Below are positions 1 to 13,539 of a stretch of DNA of 64,000 nucleotides, one piece after another; the first letter of the stretch is position 1; the number at the start of each line of letters is the position of its first letter. The notes below the pieces were generated by a model. It worked only from the letters and a program-made list of their open reading frames with translations, searched no databases and was not told the origin of the DNA. The stretch spans positions 186,001 to 250,000 of the forward strand of contig NZ_JANLGQ010000004.1 of the NCBI RefSeq assembly GCF_026157065.1, given 5' to 3'. Position numbers and translations under genes: made by a program. The stretch is from Enterococcus sp. HY326. GTDB taxonomy: Bacteria; Bacillota; Bacilli; Lactobacillales; Enterococcaceae.

Positions 1-1
1 A

Positions 2-652
2 GAAAAAGGCACCCGAATTATGGAGGTTATTCTTTCCAGCACAACTGCTAAAAGTCATTTTTACGGTAAGATTGTCGGAGTACTGCTAGTTGCCTTAACT
101 CAAATGGTAGTTTATGGACTTGTCTTTGGCATCGGCTTCCAGTATTTCAAAAATCTCGAGATTGTCCAACAAGTGCTTAATGGAATTTCTGCCGAACAAA
201 TTTTTGGACCGTTCTTAGTCTTCACCATTATTTATATTTTCCTAGGAATTTTGATTTACTCTGTGCTTTCCGCTCTTTGCGGTTCTCTAGTCAGTAAATC
301 GGAAGATACCGCTAAGGCAATTATGCCGGTGACCTATCTATCGTTAGGCGGTTATCTCTTAGGAATTGCCATGGGGATGTCAGATCCGAATAATATTGTA
401 ATGCGTGTTACTTCGTATATTCCGTTTCTGTCCTCATACATTATGCCTGTCCGATTGGCGAGTAATGTAGCCTCCAATACAGAAGCTGTGATTTCGGTGG
501 TAATTTTAGCCGTAACAACCGTAGCATTAATGCTCTTGTCGGCTAATTTATACAAATCTAATGTGTTAGTATATAACGAAGGCGGCTTGCTAGCAGCCTT
601 GAAACAATCATTTTCAATTTTGCGAAACGAACGCCGCAAAGTTAAAAGCTAA
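2..652 (+). CDS. ABC-2 type transporter permease, C-terminal part (NatB/YhaP-like)
   Basis: The reading frame is open to the window edge, and the first codons read EKGTRIMEVILSS, a conserved stretch inside ABC-2 permeases of the NatB/YhaP type. The gene therefore starts before the window, and the ATG at 20 is internal. The visible 217 residues hold about five hydrophobic segments and end in a basic tail. Family members form the membrane part of an ATP-driven exporter for Na+, drugs or peptides; the ATPase gene should lie just upstream, outside the window. The substrate cannot be read from this fragment. A hairpin terminator follows directly. Confidence 0.8.
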   Translation, partial: EKGTRIMEVILSSTTAKSHFYGKIVGVLLVALTQMVVYGLVFGIGFQYFKNLEIVQQVLNGISAEQIFGPFLVFTIIYIFLGILIYSVLSALCGSLVSKSEDTAKAIMPVTYLSLGGYLLGIAMGMSDPNNIVMRVTSYIPFLSSYIMPVRLASNVASNTEAVISVVILAVTTVALMLLSANLYKSNVLVYNEGGLLAALKQSFSILRNERRKVKS

Positions 653-664
653 AAAATTATATTT

Positions 665-697
665 CCTGATAGGTCACCGACTTATCAGGATTTTTTA
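665..697 (+). terminator. Intrinsic terminator after the ABC permease gene
   Basis: A 7-bp stem (CCTGATA 665-671 with TATCAGG 683-689) is followed by a T-run from 691. It lies 12 nt after the permease stop codon. Confidence 0.8.
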
Positions 698-713
698 TTT
701 GAAGGTCAATTAG

Positions 714-742
714 TTGACGAAAGCCTCATCTAATTGGACAAT
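714..742 (+). promoter_or_regulatory. Sigma-A promoter of the aldo/keto reductase gene
   Basis: TTGACG (714-719), a 17-nt spacer and GACAAT (737-742) sit just upstream of the reductase gene. The TTG at 714 opens a longer in-frame ORF but is the -35 box, so it is not a start codon. Confidence 0.65.
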
Positions 743-782
743 AAAAGAAATGCTGCAAAAGACAGAATTAGGAGGAAAGAAA

Positions 783-1595
783 ATGGATTATCAAACATTA
801 AACAACAGTTTAGAGATTCCACAAATTGGTTTAGGTGTGTGGCGGGCACCCAATGAAGATGCCGCCAAAGCAGTTGAGTGGGCATTGAAGGCTGGCTATC
901 GCTTGATTGATACGGCTGCTGCTTATAAAAACGAAGATGGTGTTGGTCAAGGCATCCGCAATTCCGGGGTTCCCCGCGAAGAAATTTTCGTGACGACAAA
1001 ATTATGGAATAGCGACCAGGGCTATGAATCTACCCATCAAGCTTTTAACGACAGCCTAGAAAAATTAGGCCTTGATTATGTGGATCTGTATTTGATTCAC
1101 TGGCCTGTTGCTGGCAAATATAAAGATTCTTGGAAGGCGATGGAGGAAATTTATGCTAGCGGCAAAGCCAAAGCAATTGGTGTTTCCAATTTCCATCAGC
1201 ATCATCTAGAAGACCTTTTAGCTGATGCAAAGGTTAAGCCAGTCTTAGACCAAATTGAAATCCATCCAACCTTGACACAAGAGCCTTTGAGAAATTATTT
1301 GAAATCCATTGACGTTGCAGTTGAAGCTTGGTCGCCGTTAGGTCAAGGAACTATTTTGAATAATCCTGTCTTAGTGGAAATCGGCAAGGCTCATCAAAAG
1401 ACAGCAGCCCAAGTTATTATCCGCTGGCATTTGCAAAATGAGATTATTGTGATTCCTAAATCCGTTCACGAACAACGGATTCAAGAAAACTTTGATGTCT
1501 TTGATTTTGAATTATCCGCTGAAGAAATTCAAAAAATCAATGGTCTCAATATTAATGAACGTTTAGGTGCTGATCCCGATAATTTTAATTTTTAA
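783..1595 (+). CDS. Aldo/keto reductase (AKR5-like)
   Basis: Predicted cytosolic NADPH-dependent reductase of aldehydes and ketones, with the (beta/alpha)8-barrel layout of the family and 270 residues, a normal length for the short bacterial 2,5-diketo-gluconate-reductase-like branch. The catalytic tetrad is visible: Asp43 and Tyr48 in DTAAAY, Lys73 in TTKLW, His106 in LIHWP. The C-terminal IPKS motif typical of cofactor binding is present. The ATG at 783 is chosen because GGAGG (771-775) precedes it at good spacing and the promoter lies upstream. The gene is monocistronic between two terminators. The physiological substrate is not predictable. Confidence 0.9.
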   Translation: MDYQTLNNSLEIPQIGLGVWRAPNEDAAKAVEWALKAGYRLIDTAAAYKNEDGVGQGIRNSGVPREEIFVTTKLWNSDQGYESTHQAFNDSLEKLGLDYVDLYLIHWPVAGKYKDSWKAMEEIYASGKAKAIGVSNFHQHHLEDLLADAKVKPVLDQIEIHPTLTQEPLRNYLKSIDVAVEAWSPLGQGTILNNPVLVEIGKAHQKTAAQVIIRWHLQNEIIVIPKSVHEQRIQENFDVFDFELSAEEIQKINGLNINERLGADPDNFNF

Positions 1596-1610
1596 AAAAT
1601 AAAAAATACT

Positions 1611-1656
1611 GTTAAAGAAGCCTTGTTCAATGCAGGACACTTCTTTAACATTATTT
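1611..1656 (+). terminator. Intrinsic terminator after the aldo/keto reductase gene
   Basis: A perfect 10-bp stem (GTTAAAGAAG 1611-1620 with CTTCTTTAAC 1640-1649) is flanked by A-runs on the left and a T-rich tract on the right, so it may serve both strands. Confidence 0.8.
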
Positions 1657-1735
1657 TTTCATTGCAACAAACTAGTTGAAAAGATTGTAAGTTACAAGAA
1701 TGAATGCAATTTCTATTTTTCTAAATTAAAGCTGT

Positions 1736-2296
1736 TTACATCGGCTTCAGATTTTGAGAAATTCGTTCTAGCATCCAGGCCAAGCGTTTCTGACGCCCGG
1801 CGTCGGTCTTGGCATCGAGATAAGCTCGGGTATACGTCTTTTGCACAGAAGGCGACATCTTAAGAAAATTTTCGTAGGCCAGCGGATTTTCCTTCAATAG
1901 CTGAGCAGTTTGGGCAATATCCGTTTCCGTGATGGCTGGATTAATAGGTTGGTCCCACTGGCCGTTAGCTTTGGCTTCCGCATTTTTTTCCCGACCGGCC
2001 GTCGTCATCAGCCCTTTACTTTCTAAAACGGCAACTAATTTTTTATTCTTTTCTGACCATTTGCTATTTTTGCGGTGTTGGGCGAAATACTTTCGATATT
2101 GCTGCTCATCAATTTTTTTCATCTGCCCGTCAATCCAACCAAAACACAAAGCTTCTTCCAACGCTTCTGCTGCTTTTAAGGTTTTCAGCGTAGCTGCTTT
2201 AGAAAAAAGCAGCCAAACTCCTGTTTCACTGTGCTGATTTTCCTGTAACCAGCGGCGAAACGCCTCACGATTTTCAAAAAGTAATTCATTTTCCAT
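1736..2296 (-). CDS. YdeI/OmdA family protein (bacteriocin-protection-like)
   Basis: A 186-residue soluble protein that I recognise as the YdeI/OmpD-associated (OmdA) family from the N-terminal FENREAFRRWLQEN stretch, the central ALCFGWIDGQ motif and the C-terminal block of alternating charges (YLDAKTDAGRQKRLAWMLERI). Members are widespread and poorly characterised; some are annotated as bacteriocin-protection proteins. The start at 2296 has AAGGAG at proper spacing upstream on the minus strand. It is transcribed apart from its neighbours. No enzymatic function can be assigned. Confidence 0.8.
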   Translation of the reverse strand: MENELLFENREAFRRWLQENQHSETGVWLLFSKAATLKTLKAAEALEEALCFGWIDGQMKKIDEQQYRKYFAQHRKNSKWSEKNKKLVAVLESKGLMTTAGREKNAEAKANGQWDQPINPAITETDIAQTAQLLKENPLAYENFLKMSPSVQKTYTRAYLDAKTDAGRQKRLAWMLERISQNLKPM

Positions 2297-2347
2297 CAGC
2301 CTACTCCTTAGCTTTTCTTTTAGTATAGCATAGGAGGAGCTGGCAAA

Positions 2348-3070
2348 TTAAAGCTGATTGACAAAATAATTAAACAAGCCTTGCTCTTTGGCGTCAACGT
2401 GATGGTTCAATTCTGGGTGCCATTGGACGCCTAAAATTTTGTGTTCTGGTTGAGTGCTTTCAAGCACTTCAACAATCCCATCATTTGCCCAAGCCGTGGC
2501 TTTTAATTGAGGAGCAATTTTTTTTATGCCTTGGTGGTGATAGGAATTAACTAGATGGCTATCTCCAATTAAATTATTCACTAAGCTGTCTGGCGCAGTT
2601 TTGACTTCGTGGGTGGCAAACCATGGTGCAGTGGGAGCTTGTTCGTGTTTTAAGGCTGTCTTTTCATAAAAAGATAAATCTTGATATAAGGTGCCACCAA
2701 GAGCCACATTCACTAGCTGAACACCACGGCAAACTGCAAAAATTGGTTTGTGCTGAGCAACAGCTTCCTTAACTAAGGCACTTTCAAAATGATCCCTTGC
2801 CGGATTAATTTCTCCTAATTTTTCGCTGGGTTCTTCTCCAAATAGCTGAGGCATAATATCTTGGCCGCCTGCTAAAAGTAGTTTGTCAATTTGTTTAATG
2901 TAACTTTGGGCTAGCGTTGGTTCCCCGATTGGTAAAACTAGTGGTAGGCCACCAGCTATCTGGACAGCGTTTACGAAGCCTTGGGGTGTATAAGTAACTT
3001 GATTGCCGTTAAATGTTTGGCTAGCGTGAACTAGTTGATTGCCGGCAATACCGATAATTGGTAATGACAT
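2348..3070 (-). CDS. Gamma-glutamyl-gamma-aminobutyrate hydrolase family protein (peptidase C26)
   Basis: Class I glutamine-amidotransferase-fold hydrolase of 240 residues. The nucleophile Cys114 lies in FAVCRGVQ, and the His218/Glu220 pair lies in VQWHPE, completing the triad; LLAGGQD at about 65-71 is also family-typical. PuuD, the E. coli relative, hydrolyses gamma-Glu-GABA in putrescine breakdown, but no putrescine genes surround this one, so the substrate is open. The start is set at 3070 (MSLPIIGIAG) because AAGGAG precedes it; a longer frame to 3127 has no ribosome site. It stands divergently to the V-ATPase operon. Confidence 0.85.
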   Translation of the reverse strand: MSLPIIGIAGNQLVHASQTFNGNQVTYTPQGFVNAVQIAGGLPLVLPIGEPTLAQSYIKQIDKLLLAGGQDIMPQLFGEEPSEKLGEINPARDHFESALVKEAVAQHKPIFAVCRGVQLVNVALGGTLYQDLSFYEKTALKHEQAPTAPWFATHEVKTAPDSLVNNLIGDSHLVNSYHHQGIKKIAPQLKATAWANDGIVEVLESTQPEHKILGVQWHPELNHHVDAKEQGLFNYFVNQL

Positions 3071-3183
3071 AAAAATTGCTCCTTCATTTTTTTGGTAATC
3101 ATAGCATTTTTTGCCAAAAACCAACATTATTCCGCTTCGCAGAAGTCTTTAGCTCAATGGCTTTTAAAAAAAATTAGAAAACT

Positions 3184-3212
3184 TTGTCTTTTTAAATAAC
3201 TTTTGGTATACT
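3184..3212 (+). promoter_or_regulatory. Promoter of the ntp (V-ATPase) operon
   Basis: TTGTCT (3184-3189), 17 nt, TATACT (3207-3212), with TG one base before the -10 box (extended -10). The expected start is near 3219, about 180 nt upstream of the first gene, which leaves a long leader. Confidence 0.75.
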
Positions 3213-3218
3213 GTTTAG

Positions 3219-3319
3219 AGTTAAATAAATAATGGTTGGGCGCAAGCTTCAAGGATCGGATTCTTCAAGGGGTGAGAAGAATAAGTGAGAAAAAGCGTAC
3301 CTGTGAACTAACAATTATC
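3219..3319 (+). promoter_or_regulatory. Structured 5' leader of the ntp operon, candidate cis-regulatory RNA
   Basis: The leader contains a perfect 7-bp hairpin (3260-3266 with 3276-3282) enclosed by a longer-range stem (GGT 3234-3236 and GCGC 3240-3243 with GCGT 3295-3298 and ACC 3299-3301, three bases bulged). The 5' strand of that outer stem can alternatively pair with the start of the downstream terminator (3320-3328), and AAAAAGCGT (3290-3298) is a perfect complement of the terminator's end (3354-3362). Such mutually exclusive pairing is what riboswitch or attenuator leaders show. The ligand is unknown; Na+ is the obvious one to test given the genes controlled. Confidence 0.5.
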
Positions 3320-3366
3320 GCGTGAAACTTTCTTACAGTTGCAAGGAAGTTTCACGCTTTTTTTGT
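3320..3366 (+). terminator. Leader terminator upstream of ntpF (attenuator candidate)
   Basis: GCGTGAAACTT (3320-3330) pairs perfectly with AAGTTTCACGC (3347-3357), followed by a run of T from 3358. It lies between the ntp promoter and the first gene, so read-through must be controlled or partial. Confidence 0.85.
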
Positions 3367-3400
3367 TCTACAAAAGCCATGGTTGAAGGGAGTGAGGAAC

Positions 3401-3710
3401 TTGTTAGAAGCGCTAAATGAAATTAAAGCCGCTGAGGAACAGCTGGCGATAAAAAAACAAGCTATGTTGGACAACATTCAAAAATATGCCACCGAGCGCA
3501 ATCAGGAACTCCAAAAACTGCAAACAGAAAATCATCAGCTGTTAACAAAGCTGGTAGAGGAAAGAGAAGCCGCTGAAGCAGAGCAATTAGCAGCGGAAAA
3601 AGAACTGTTATTAATTGAAGCAAAAAAAGTCAGCGATGACCTACAAGAGCAATATCAAAAACACGATCAAGCTGCTATTCAAACGATTATCGAGAGGGTG
3701 AAGCAAAACT

Positions 3711-3724
<14 letters not shown>
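3401..3724 (+). CDS. ntpF: V-type ATPase peripheral-stalk subunit NtpF (G/H-like)
   Basis: A 107-residue, almost entirely helical and charged protein (KAAEEQLAIKKQ, then repeated E/K/Q heptad-like stretches), as expected for the stalk subunit that forms a coiled coil with NtpE. The TTG at 3401 is preferred because GGGAG (3388-3392) lies 8 nt before it and the product then begins MLEALNEIKAAEE; an in-frame TTG at 3383 lies before the ribosome site. It is the first gene of the operon and its end overlaps ntpI by 14 nt. Identification rests on position, size and coiled-coil character more than on motifs. Confidence 0.85.
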
Positions 3725-6154
<2,430 letters not shown>

Positions 6155-6169
6155 TGGGGTGAACAGCAG

Positions 6170-6751
6170 ATGAATGCAATTGAAAAAATTATTGAAGAGA
6201 TGAATCAGCAGGCAGCTGCTGAAAATAGCGCTTATGAAACAGCGGAAAAAGCAAAAATAGATCAACAACATGCAACGGAATTAGCGCAGTTGCAAGAGGA
6301 CTTCGAGAAACAAAAAACACGTCAGCTGGCGGCGATTGACAGTAAATATCGTCAATTAAAAAATCGTCAGCAGGTCACAATTCGTCAGCAAAGCTTACAG
6401 GAAAAACAGGAATTTTTATCTTCTTTGTTTAACCGCTCAGCTCAGCAAATGGCGGAATGGTCGCGAGATGAAGCACAAAGCTTTGCGGCAAAAGCCTTAA
6501 AACAATTGCCGTTAAAAAATACCGCAATCTTTATGGCAGGGGAATTAAGTCCTTATTATTCAACAGAATGGTTGGAGCAAATCAATCAAACACTGCCTTA
6601 TCAGCTAACGATGGCGTCAGATAAGCTTGCTAAAAAAGCTGGCTTTATCGTAGATGATCAAGGGGTTCAGTATAATTTTATTTTTGAAAACTTAATTAAA
6701 GATTTGCAAAGCGAGGTTTCCTTTGAAATTGCCCAGCAGCTTTTTAATTAA
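6170..6751 (+). CDS. ntpE: V-type ATPase peripheral-stalk subunit E
   Basis: A 193-residue subunit. The N-terminal ~90 residues are a long charged helix rich in Gln, Lys and Glu that pairs with NtpF in the stalk. The C-terminal half is a mixed globular domain (KKAGFIVDDQGVQYNFIFENLI) of the kind that binds the top of the A3B3 head. The ATG at 6170 is preceded by GTGGGGTGA. It sits 15 nt after ntpK and 32 nt before ntpC in the usual enterococcal order. Length is normal for the family. Confidence 0.93.
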   Translation: MNAIEKIIEEMNQQAAAENSAYETAEKAKIDQQHATELAQLQEDFEKQKTRQLAAIDSKYRQLKNRQQVTIRQQSLQEKQEFLSSLFNRSAQQMAEWSRDEAQSFAAKALKQLPLKNTAIFMAGELSPYYSTEWLEQINQTLPYQLTMASDKLAKKAGFIVDDQGVQYNFIFENLIKDLQSEVSFEIAQQLFN

Positions 6752-6783
6752 TCAGCAAGATTGCCTGCAAAGGAGTGATTTTC

Positions 6784-7770
6784 GTGAACAGCTATCATGA
6801 GCTGAATCCTCTGATTCGAACAAAGGAATTAGAGCTGTTAACCCAAGCAGATTTTGATAATCTGCTAAATGCGCCAGACTTGCAGCGCATGGGTCAGATT
6901 TTACACAATACCCATTACAGTGATTTAGTCTACCAAGGTTTTGAACATAAAATTGATCAGGGCTTAGCTAAAGACCAAGCATCGCTGTTTGATTGGCTAG
7001 TGGAAGTAGCTCCAGAAAAAGAAGTTGTTTGGATATATACCATGCGGTTTACTTTCCATAATCTAAAGGTCTTGACTAAAGCGCAGGTCATAAATAAAAA
7101 TTTAGATCATTTATTTGTGCCGGATGGCTTTTATTCTTTAGAAAATTTGAAAGCTGCCATCCAAAGTGGTGAGTCGGATGTTTTACCGCCGGCTGTTATG
7201 GACAGTATTCGGGAAGTCCGTCAGTATTTTGTAGAAGCAACGATTTTACAAGGAATCGATGTCATCTATGATCGAGAATTTTTAAGACAACAGCGAATTC
7301 TAGGGGATCAATTAGGCTACCCTGATTTACTAGAAGAAATTATTGCTTTTATTGATTTAACCAATTTGATTACTTTGGGCAGAGGTCTGCGTCAAGGACG
7401 AACAGTCGCTTTTATGACCACGGTGCTTTCTAGCTCGGGTAGTATTGAGAAGACTGATTTGTTGCAGTATGTCGAAGGTTCTTTGACGGAATTTATTGCC
7501 TTTCTCAAGGAAACTGAATATGGTGAAGTGATTGCACCAGCTATCACCGACAATGAAATTAATTTTGTCGAACTGGAAAAAATTAAAGATAATTATTTAT
7601 CAGATAAATATCTAAGGGCCCAAGTCCAAGCCTTTGGACCGCTACCGCTACTAGCATTTCTCAATACTAAAGAAGTCGAGCGGAAAAATTTGCAGCTGAT
7701 TGTAACCGGCAAACGCAATGGTATTGCCAAGGAAGTAATTAGAGAAAGGATGCGGGCAACCTATGACTAG
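6784..7770 (+). CDS. ntpC: V-type ATPase subunit C (central-stalk socket, d-like)
   Basis: A 328-residue soluble subunit of the V-ATPase C/AC39 family that connects the rotating D-G shaft to the proteolipid ring. Family features are the N-terminal [10 protein letters not shown] stretch and repeated helical segments such as [15 protein letters not shown]. The GTG at 6784 is chosen because AAGGAG (6770-6775) lies 8 nt upstream; the longer frame from the GTG at 6775 begins inside that ribosome site. Its 3' end overlaps ntpG by 8 nt, which suggests coupled translation of the two central-stalk parts. Confidence 0.93.
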   Translation: MNSYHELNPLIRTKELELLTQADFDNLLNAPDLQRMGQILHNTHYSDLVYQGFEHKIDQGLAKDQASLFDWLVEVAPEKEVVWIYTMRFTFHNLKVLTKAQVINKNLDHLFVPDGFYSLENLKAAIQSGESDVLPPAVMDSIREVRQYFVEATILQGIDVIYDREFLRQQRILGDQLGYPDLLEEIIAFIDLTNLITLGRGLRQGRTVAFMTTVLSSSGSIEKTDLLQYVEGSLTEFIAFLKETEYGEVIAPAITDNEINFVELEKIKDNYLSDKYLRAQVQAFGPLPLLAFLNTKEVERKNLQLIVTGKRNGIAKEVIRERMRATYD

Positions 7771-8074
7771 TAAAATTGGCGTCGTTGGCGACAAAGGGTC
7801 CGTGCTTCCCTTTAAAATTTTTGGCTTTGACGTGCGGTACGGAACGGACGAAAAGGTGACCCGCAAAGCGATTGAAGAGATGGCGCAAGCAGATTATGCA
7901 GTGATTTACGTGACCGAAGCTTGTGCTGCTTTAGTTCCTGAGACGATTAATCGCTATGAGACGGTGATGACACCGGCGATTGTTTTAATTCCCAATCATG
8001 AAGGAACGCTGGGCATCAGCCAGGATAAAATTGCCAAAAATGTAGAAAAAGCCGTGGGCCAAAATATTTTGTAG
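7763..8074 (+). CDS. ntpG: V-type ATPase central-stalk subunit G (F-like)
   Basis: A 103-residue subunit of the V-ATPase F family, starting with the typical [19 protein letters not shown] strand-loop. It adopts a small alpha/beta fold that attaches to subunit D in the rotor shaft. The ATG at 7763 lies inside the end of ntpC. The conserved ending [21 protein letters not shown] forms the C-terminal helix that contacts NtpD. A 30-nt gap with GGAGG leads to ntpA. Confidence 0.93.
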   Translation: MTSKIGVVGDKGSVLPFKIFGFDVRYGTDEKVTRKAIEEMAQADYAVIYVTEACAALVPETINRYETVMTPAIVLIPNHEGTLGISQDKIAKNVEKAVGQNIL

Positions 8075-8104
8075 GCAGCAGTTTAACAGACGGAGGGAAA
8101 TAAT

Positions 8105-11252
<3,148 letters not shown>

Positions 11253-11263
11253 GCTAATTTTTC

Positions 11264-11405
11264 GCTGGTCAGATTTTTAACGCAATAAATGAGAGAAATT
11301 TCAATAAATTTTTGCAGAAATCAGCGACAAACACATTTTTATTTTCCTGATTTTTGTTAAGCAGAGAATTTATTGTCGTGTTAGCTTTCAATTAATCTGA
11401 CAGGC
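11264..11405 (+). other. Structured spacer between ntpB and ntpD
   Basis: The gap can fold into one long nested arm: an outer stem 11264-11275 with 11394-11405 (11 of 12 positions paired, one wobble, one mismatch), an inner perfect 8-bp stem AATAAATT 11303-11310 with AATTTATT 11367-11374, and a 7-bp stem 11318-11324 with 11347-11353. No T-tract follows, so it is not a standard terminator. I see no ORF with a ribosome site here. It could be an mRNA processing or stability element, or a small inserted palindromic repeat. Confidence 0.5.
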
Positions 11406-11446
11406 TTAAAAATGTTTATTACTTTATTTGAGGAAGAAGTGATAAG

Positions 11447-12085
11447 ATGGCCCGATTAAATGTGAACCCGACGCGGATGGAATTAACCCGTTTGAAAAAA
11501 CAGATGACAACCGCTACTAGAGGTCACAAACTTTTAAAAGACAAACAAGACGAGCTGATGCGCCAGTTTATCTTGTTGGTTCGCAAAAATAATCAGCTTC
11601 GGAAAATTGTTGAAGAAAAGATGCAAACTGCTATGGCGGACTTTGTTTTAGCGGATGCGACAATTAACGAGGCGTTTATTGAAGAACTCTTTATTCTTCC
11701 AGCCGAAGATGTGCAGCTAGACGTGATGGAAAAAAATATTATGAGTGTTAAGGTGCCTCAGATGGCGTTTGAGTATGACGAACGCTTTGGTGTAGCTCCG
11801 TTGGAATATGGGTATTTGAATTCAAACGCTGAGTTGGATTCGGCGATTGATCGCTTTGCGGATTTTTTGCCCCAGTTATTGGAGCTAACGGAAATTGAAA
11901 AAACCTGCCAGCTGATGGCTTCAGAAATTGAGAAGACCCGTCGGCGCGTTAATGCGCTGGAATATATGACGATTCCTCAATTGGAGGAGACAATCCACTA
12001 CATTCAAATGAAGCTGGAGGAAAATGAGCGGGCAGAAGTAACCCGCTTGATTAAGATTAAAAATATGGGTACCACAACGAGTTAA
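11447..12085 (+). CDS. ntpD: V-type ATPase central-shaft subunit D
   Basis: A 212-residue subunit with long N- and C-terminal helices that form the antiparallel coiled coil of the rotor shaft. [20 protein letters not shown] at the start and [19 protein letters not shown] near the end are family signatures. The ATG at 11447 follows GAGGAAG. A perfect 11-bp hairpin covers its stop codon. Unlike the E. hirae operon, no small ntpH gene is present between this gene and ntpJ; only 59 nt separate them. Confidence 0.95.
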   Translation: MARLNVNPTRMELTRLKKQMTTATRGHKLLKDKQDELMRQFILLVRKNNQLRKIVEEKMQTAMADFVLADATINEAFIEELFILPAEDVQLDVMEKNIMSVKVPQMAFEYDERFGVAPLEYGYLNSNAELDSAIDRFADFLPQLLELTEIEKTCQLMASEIEKTRRRVNALEYMTIPQLEETIHYIQMKLEENERAEVTRLIKIKNMGTTTS

Positions 12086-12102
12086 GTTGTGGTACCTTTA
12101 CT
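12068..12102 (+). terminator. Hairpin over the ntpD stop codon, partial terminator candidate
   Basis: GGTACCACAAC (12068-12078) pairs perfectly with GTTGTGGTACC (12086-12096); the ntpD stop lies in the loop. The following TTTACTTG is a weak U-tract, so it may act as a partial terminator or an mRNA 3'-end stabiliser between ntpD and ntpJ. Confidence 0.5.
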
Positions 12103-12144
12103 TGTATATAAATTGTTTTGGAAGAATGAGTAGAAGGTGCAAAG

Positions 12145-13503
12145 ATGTTTAAGGTAAAAAAACGGATGTTTGAAAAAATTTCTCCAGGTAGATTATTGGC
12201 CTTGGGATTTTTATTCTTGATTTTAATTGGCGGTAGTTTGCTGAGTCTGCCATTTTTTAGCCGTTCAGGAGAAGCGACAGCCTGGCTCGATGGCATTTTT
12301 ACAGCAACATCTGCCGTTTGTGTGACCGGTTTGACAACTTTAAATACCGCTGAGCAGTGGAATATTTACGGCCAAGTGTTGATTATGGTTTTAATTGAAA
12401 TTGGTGGCTTGGGCTTTATGATGATTCCGATTCTTTTTTTCTCAGCTATGAAAAAGAAGGTTGCTTTTAGTACCCGGATTGTTCTGCAAGAAGCCTTAAA
12501 TTTGGATGATTTGTCTGGCGTGATGAAGCTGATGCTGTACATCGTGAAATTATCAGCGGTGATTCAAGGCGTTGGCGCAGTTTTATTATCTTTTGTTTTT
12601 GTTCCGCAATACGGTTGGCTCAAAGGAATTTGGTTTGGTATTTTCCATTCGATTTCCAGCTTTTGTAATGCAGGCTTTGATTTGTTAGGTGATAGCTTAG
12701 CTCAAGACCAGCAAAACTGGTTCTTGATTTTGGTGGTAGCGTTGCTAATTATTGCCGGTGGTTTAGGTTTTATTGTTTGGCGGGATATTATTGAATATCG
12801 GGAGAAAAAACGGTTGTCTTTGCACACCCGCATTGGCTTAAGCATTACCGGAATTTTATTAATAGGTGGGACAATTCTGTTTTTCTTCACAGAAAATAAT
12901 GCGGCTGCATTGGCACCGAATGGAAATTTTTTTGAACGCTTAGTTAACACCTTTTTTATGAGTGTCACGCCACGGACTGCGGGCTATTATTCTGTGAACT
13001 ACGCCCATATGACCGATGCTGGTTTAATTTTGACGATGTTTTTGATGTATATCGGCGGAACTTCTGGCTCCACGGCAGGCGGCTTGAAGACGACGACTTT
13101 TGGAGTGTTGCTGATTCAAATGCGCTCAATGTTTAAGGGTCGCACACGTGCGGAGTTTCACGGTCGCACGATTCGTCAATCAACAGTGCTGCGGGCTTTA
13201 ACTTTATTTTTTATCACCTTGACAGTTTGTGTGCTGGCAATCATGCTGCTTTCAGTTACAGAAACTATCCCGCCAGAATTTGGGATTGAGTACATTGCCT
13301 TTGAAGCTTTTTCTGCTTTTGGCACTGTCGGCCTCACGATGGGCCTGACGCCAGATTTAACCGAAATCGGCAAAGTCGTCATTATTGCCTTAATGTATAT
13401 CGGTCGAGTTGGGATTTTGACAGTTGTTTTCTCTTTAATTGCTAAAAGTAAACGAGAGCAGGCAAATTTCAAATACCCTGAAGAAGGTGTCATGGTAGGA
13501 TAA
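12145..13503 (+). CDS. ntpJ: K+ uptake protein NtpJ (KtrB/TrkH family)
   Basis: A 452-residue membrane protein of the Trk/Ktr/HKT superfamily with four repeated membrane-pore-membrane units. Selectivity-filter glycines lie in the four pore loops: TSAVCVTGL, SSFCNAGFD, TPRTAGYYS and SAFGTVGLT. In E. hirae this gene closes the Na+-ATPase operon and supplies K+ uptake linked to Na+ physiology; the position here matches. The ATG at 12145 has AAGGTG upstream. A bidirectional terminator follows. A KtrA-type regulatory subunit is not encoded nearby. Confidence 0.93.
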   Translation: MFKVKKRMFEKISPGRLLALGFLFLILIGGSLLSLPFFSRSGEATAWLDGIFTATSAVCVTGLTTLNTAEQWNIYGQVLIMVLIEIGGLGFMMIPILFFSAMKKKVAFSTRIVLQEALNLDDLSGVMKLMLYIVKLSAVIQGVGAVLLSFVFVPQYGWLKGIWFGIFHSISSFCNAGFDLLGDSLAQDQQNWFLILVVALLIIAGGLGFIVWRDIIEYREKKRLSLHTRIGLSITGILLIGGTILFFFTENNAAALAPNGNFFERLVNTFFMSVTPRTAGYYSVNYAHMTDAGLILTMFLMYIGGTSGSTAGGLKTTTFGVLLIQMRSMFKGRTRAEFHGRTIRQSTVLRALTLFFITLTVCVLAIMLLSVTETIPPEFGIEYIAFEAFSAFGTVGLTMGLTPDLTEIGKVVIIALMYIGRVGILTVVFSLIAKSKREQANFKYPEEGVMVG

Positions 13504-13504
13504 T

Positions 13505-13539
13505 AAAAAGAGAGCTTCAATTGCTGAGGCTCTCTTTTT
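13505..13539. terminator. Bidirectional terminator after ntpJ
   Basis: AAAAAGAGAGC (13505-13515) and GCTCTCTTTTT (13529-13539) are perfect complements around a 13-nt loop, with A- and T-runs on the outer sides. It ends the ntp operon and could also stop the minus-strand glyoxalase transcript. Confidence 0.9.

Noticed and set aside
20-652. ABC permease as a complete gene starting at 20
   Set aside because: The frame is open to base 2 and reads a conserved internal motif before the ATG, so the start lies outside the window.
1630-1863. 77-residue plus-strand ORF
   Set aside because: Begins in the loop of a terminator and runs into the antisense of the YdeI-like gene; no ribosome site or family resemblance.
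3272-3322. Leader peptide frame (GTG at 3272) in the ntp leader
   Set aside because: The GGGG ribosome-like sequence touches the GTG, so initiation is unlikely; the RNA-structure reading explains the region better.
11253-11446. A missing small subunit gene (ntpH) in the ntpB-ntpD gap
   Set aside because: No start codon with a ribosome site opens a frame of useful length; the gap is explained by paired arms.
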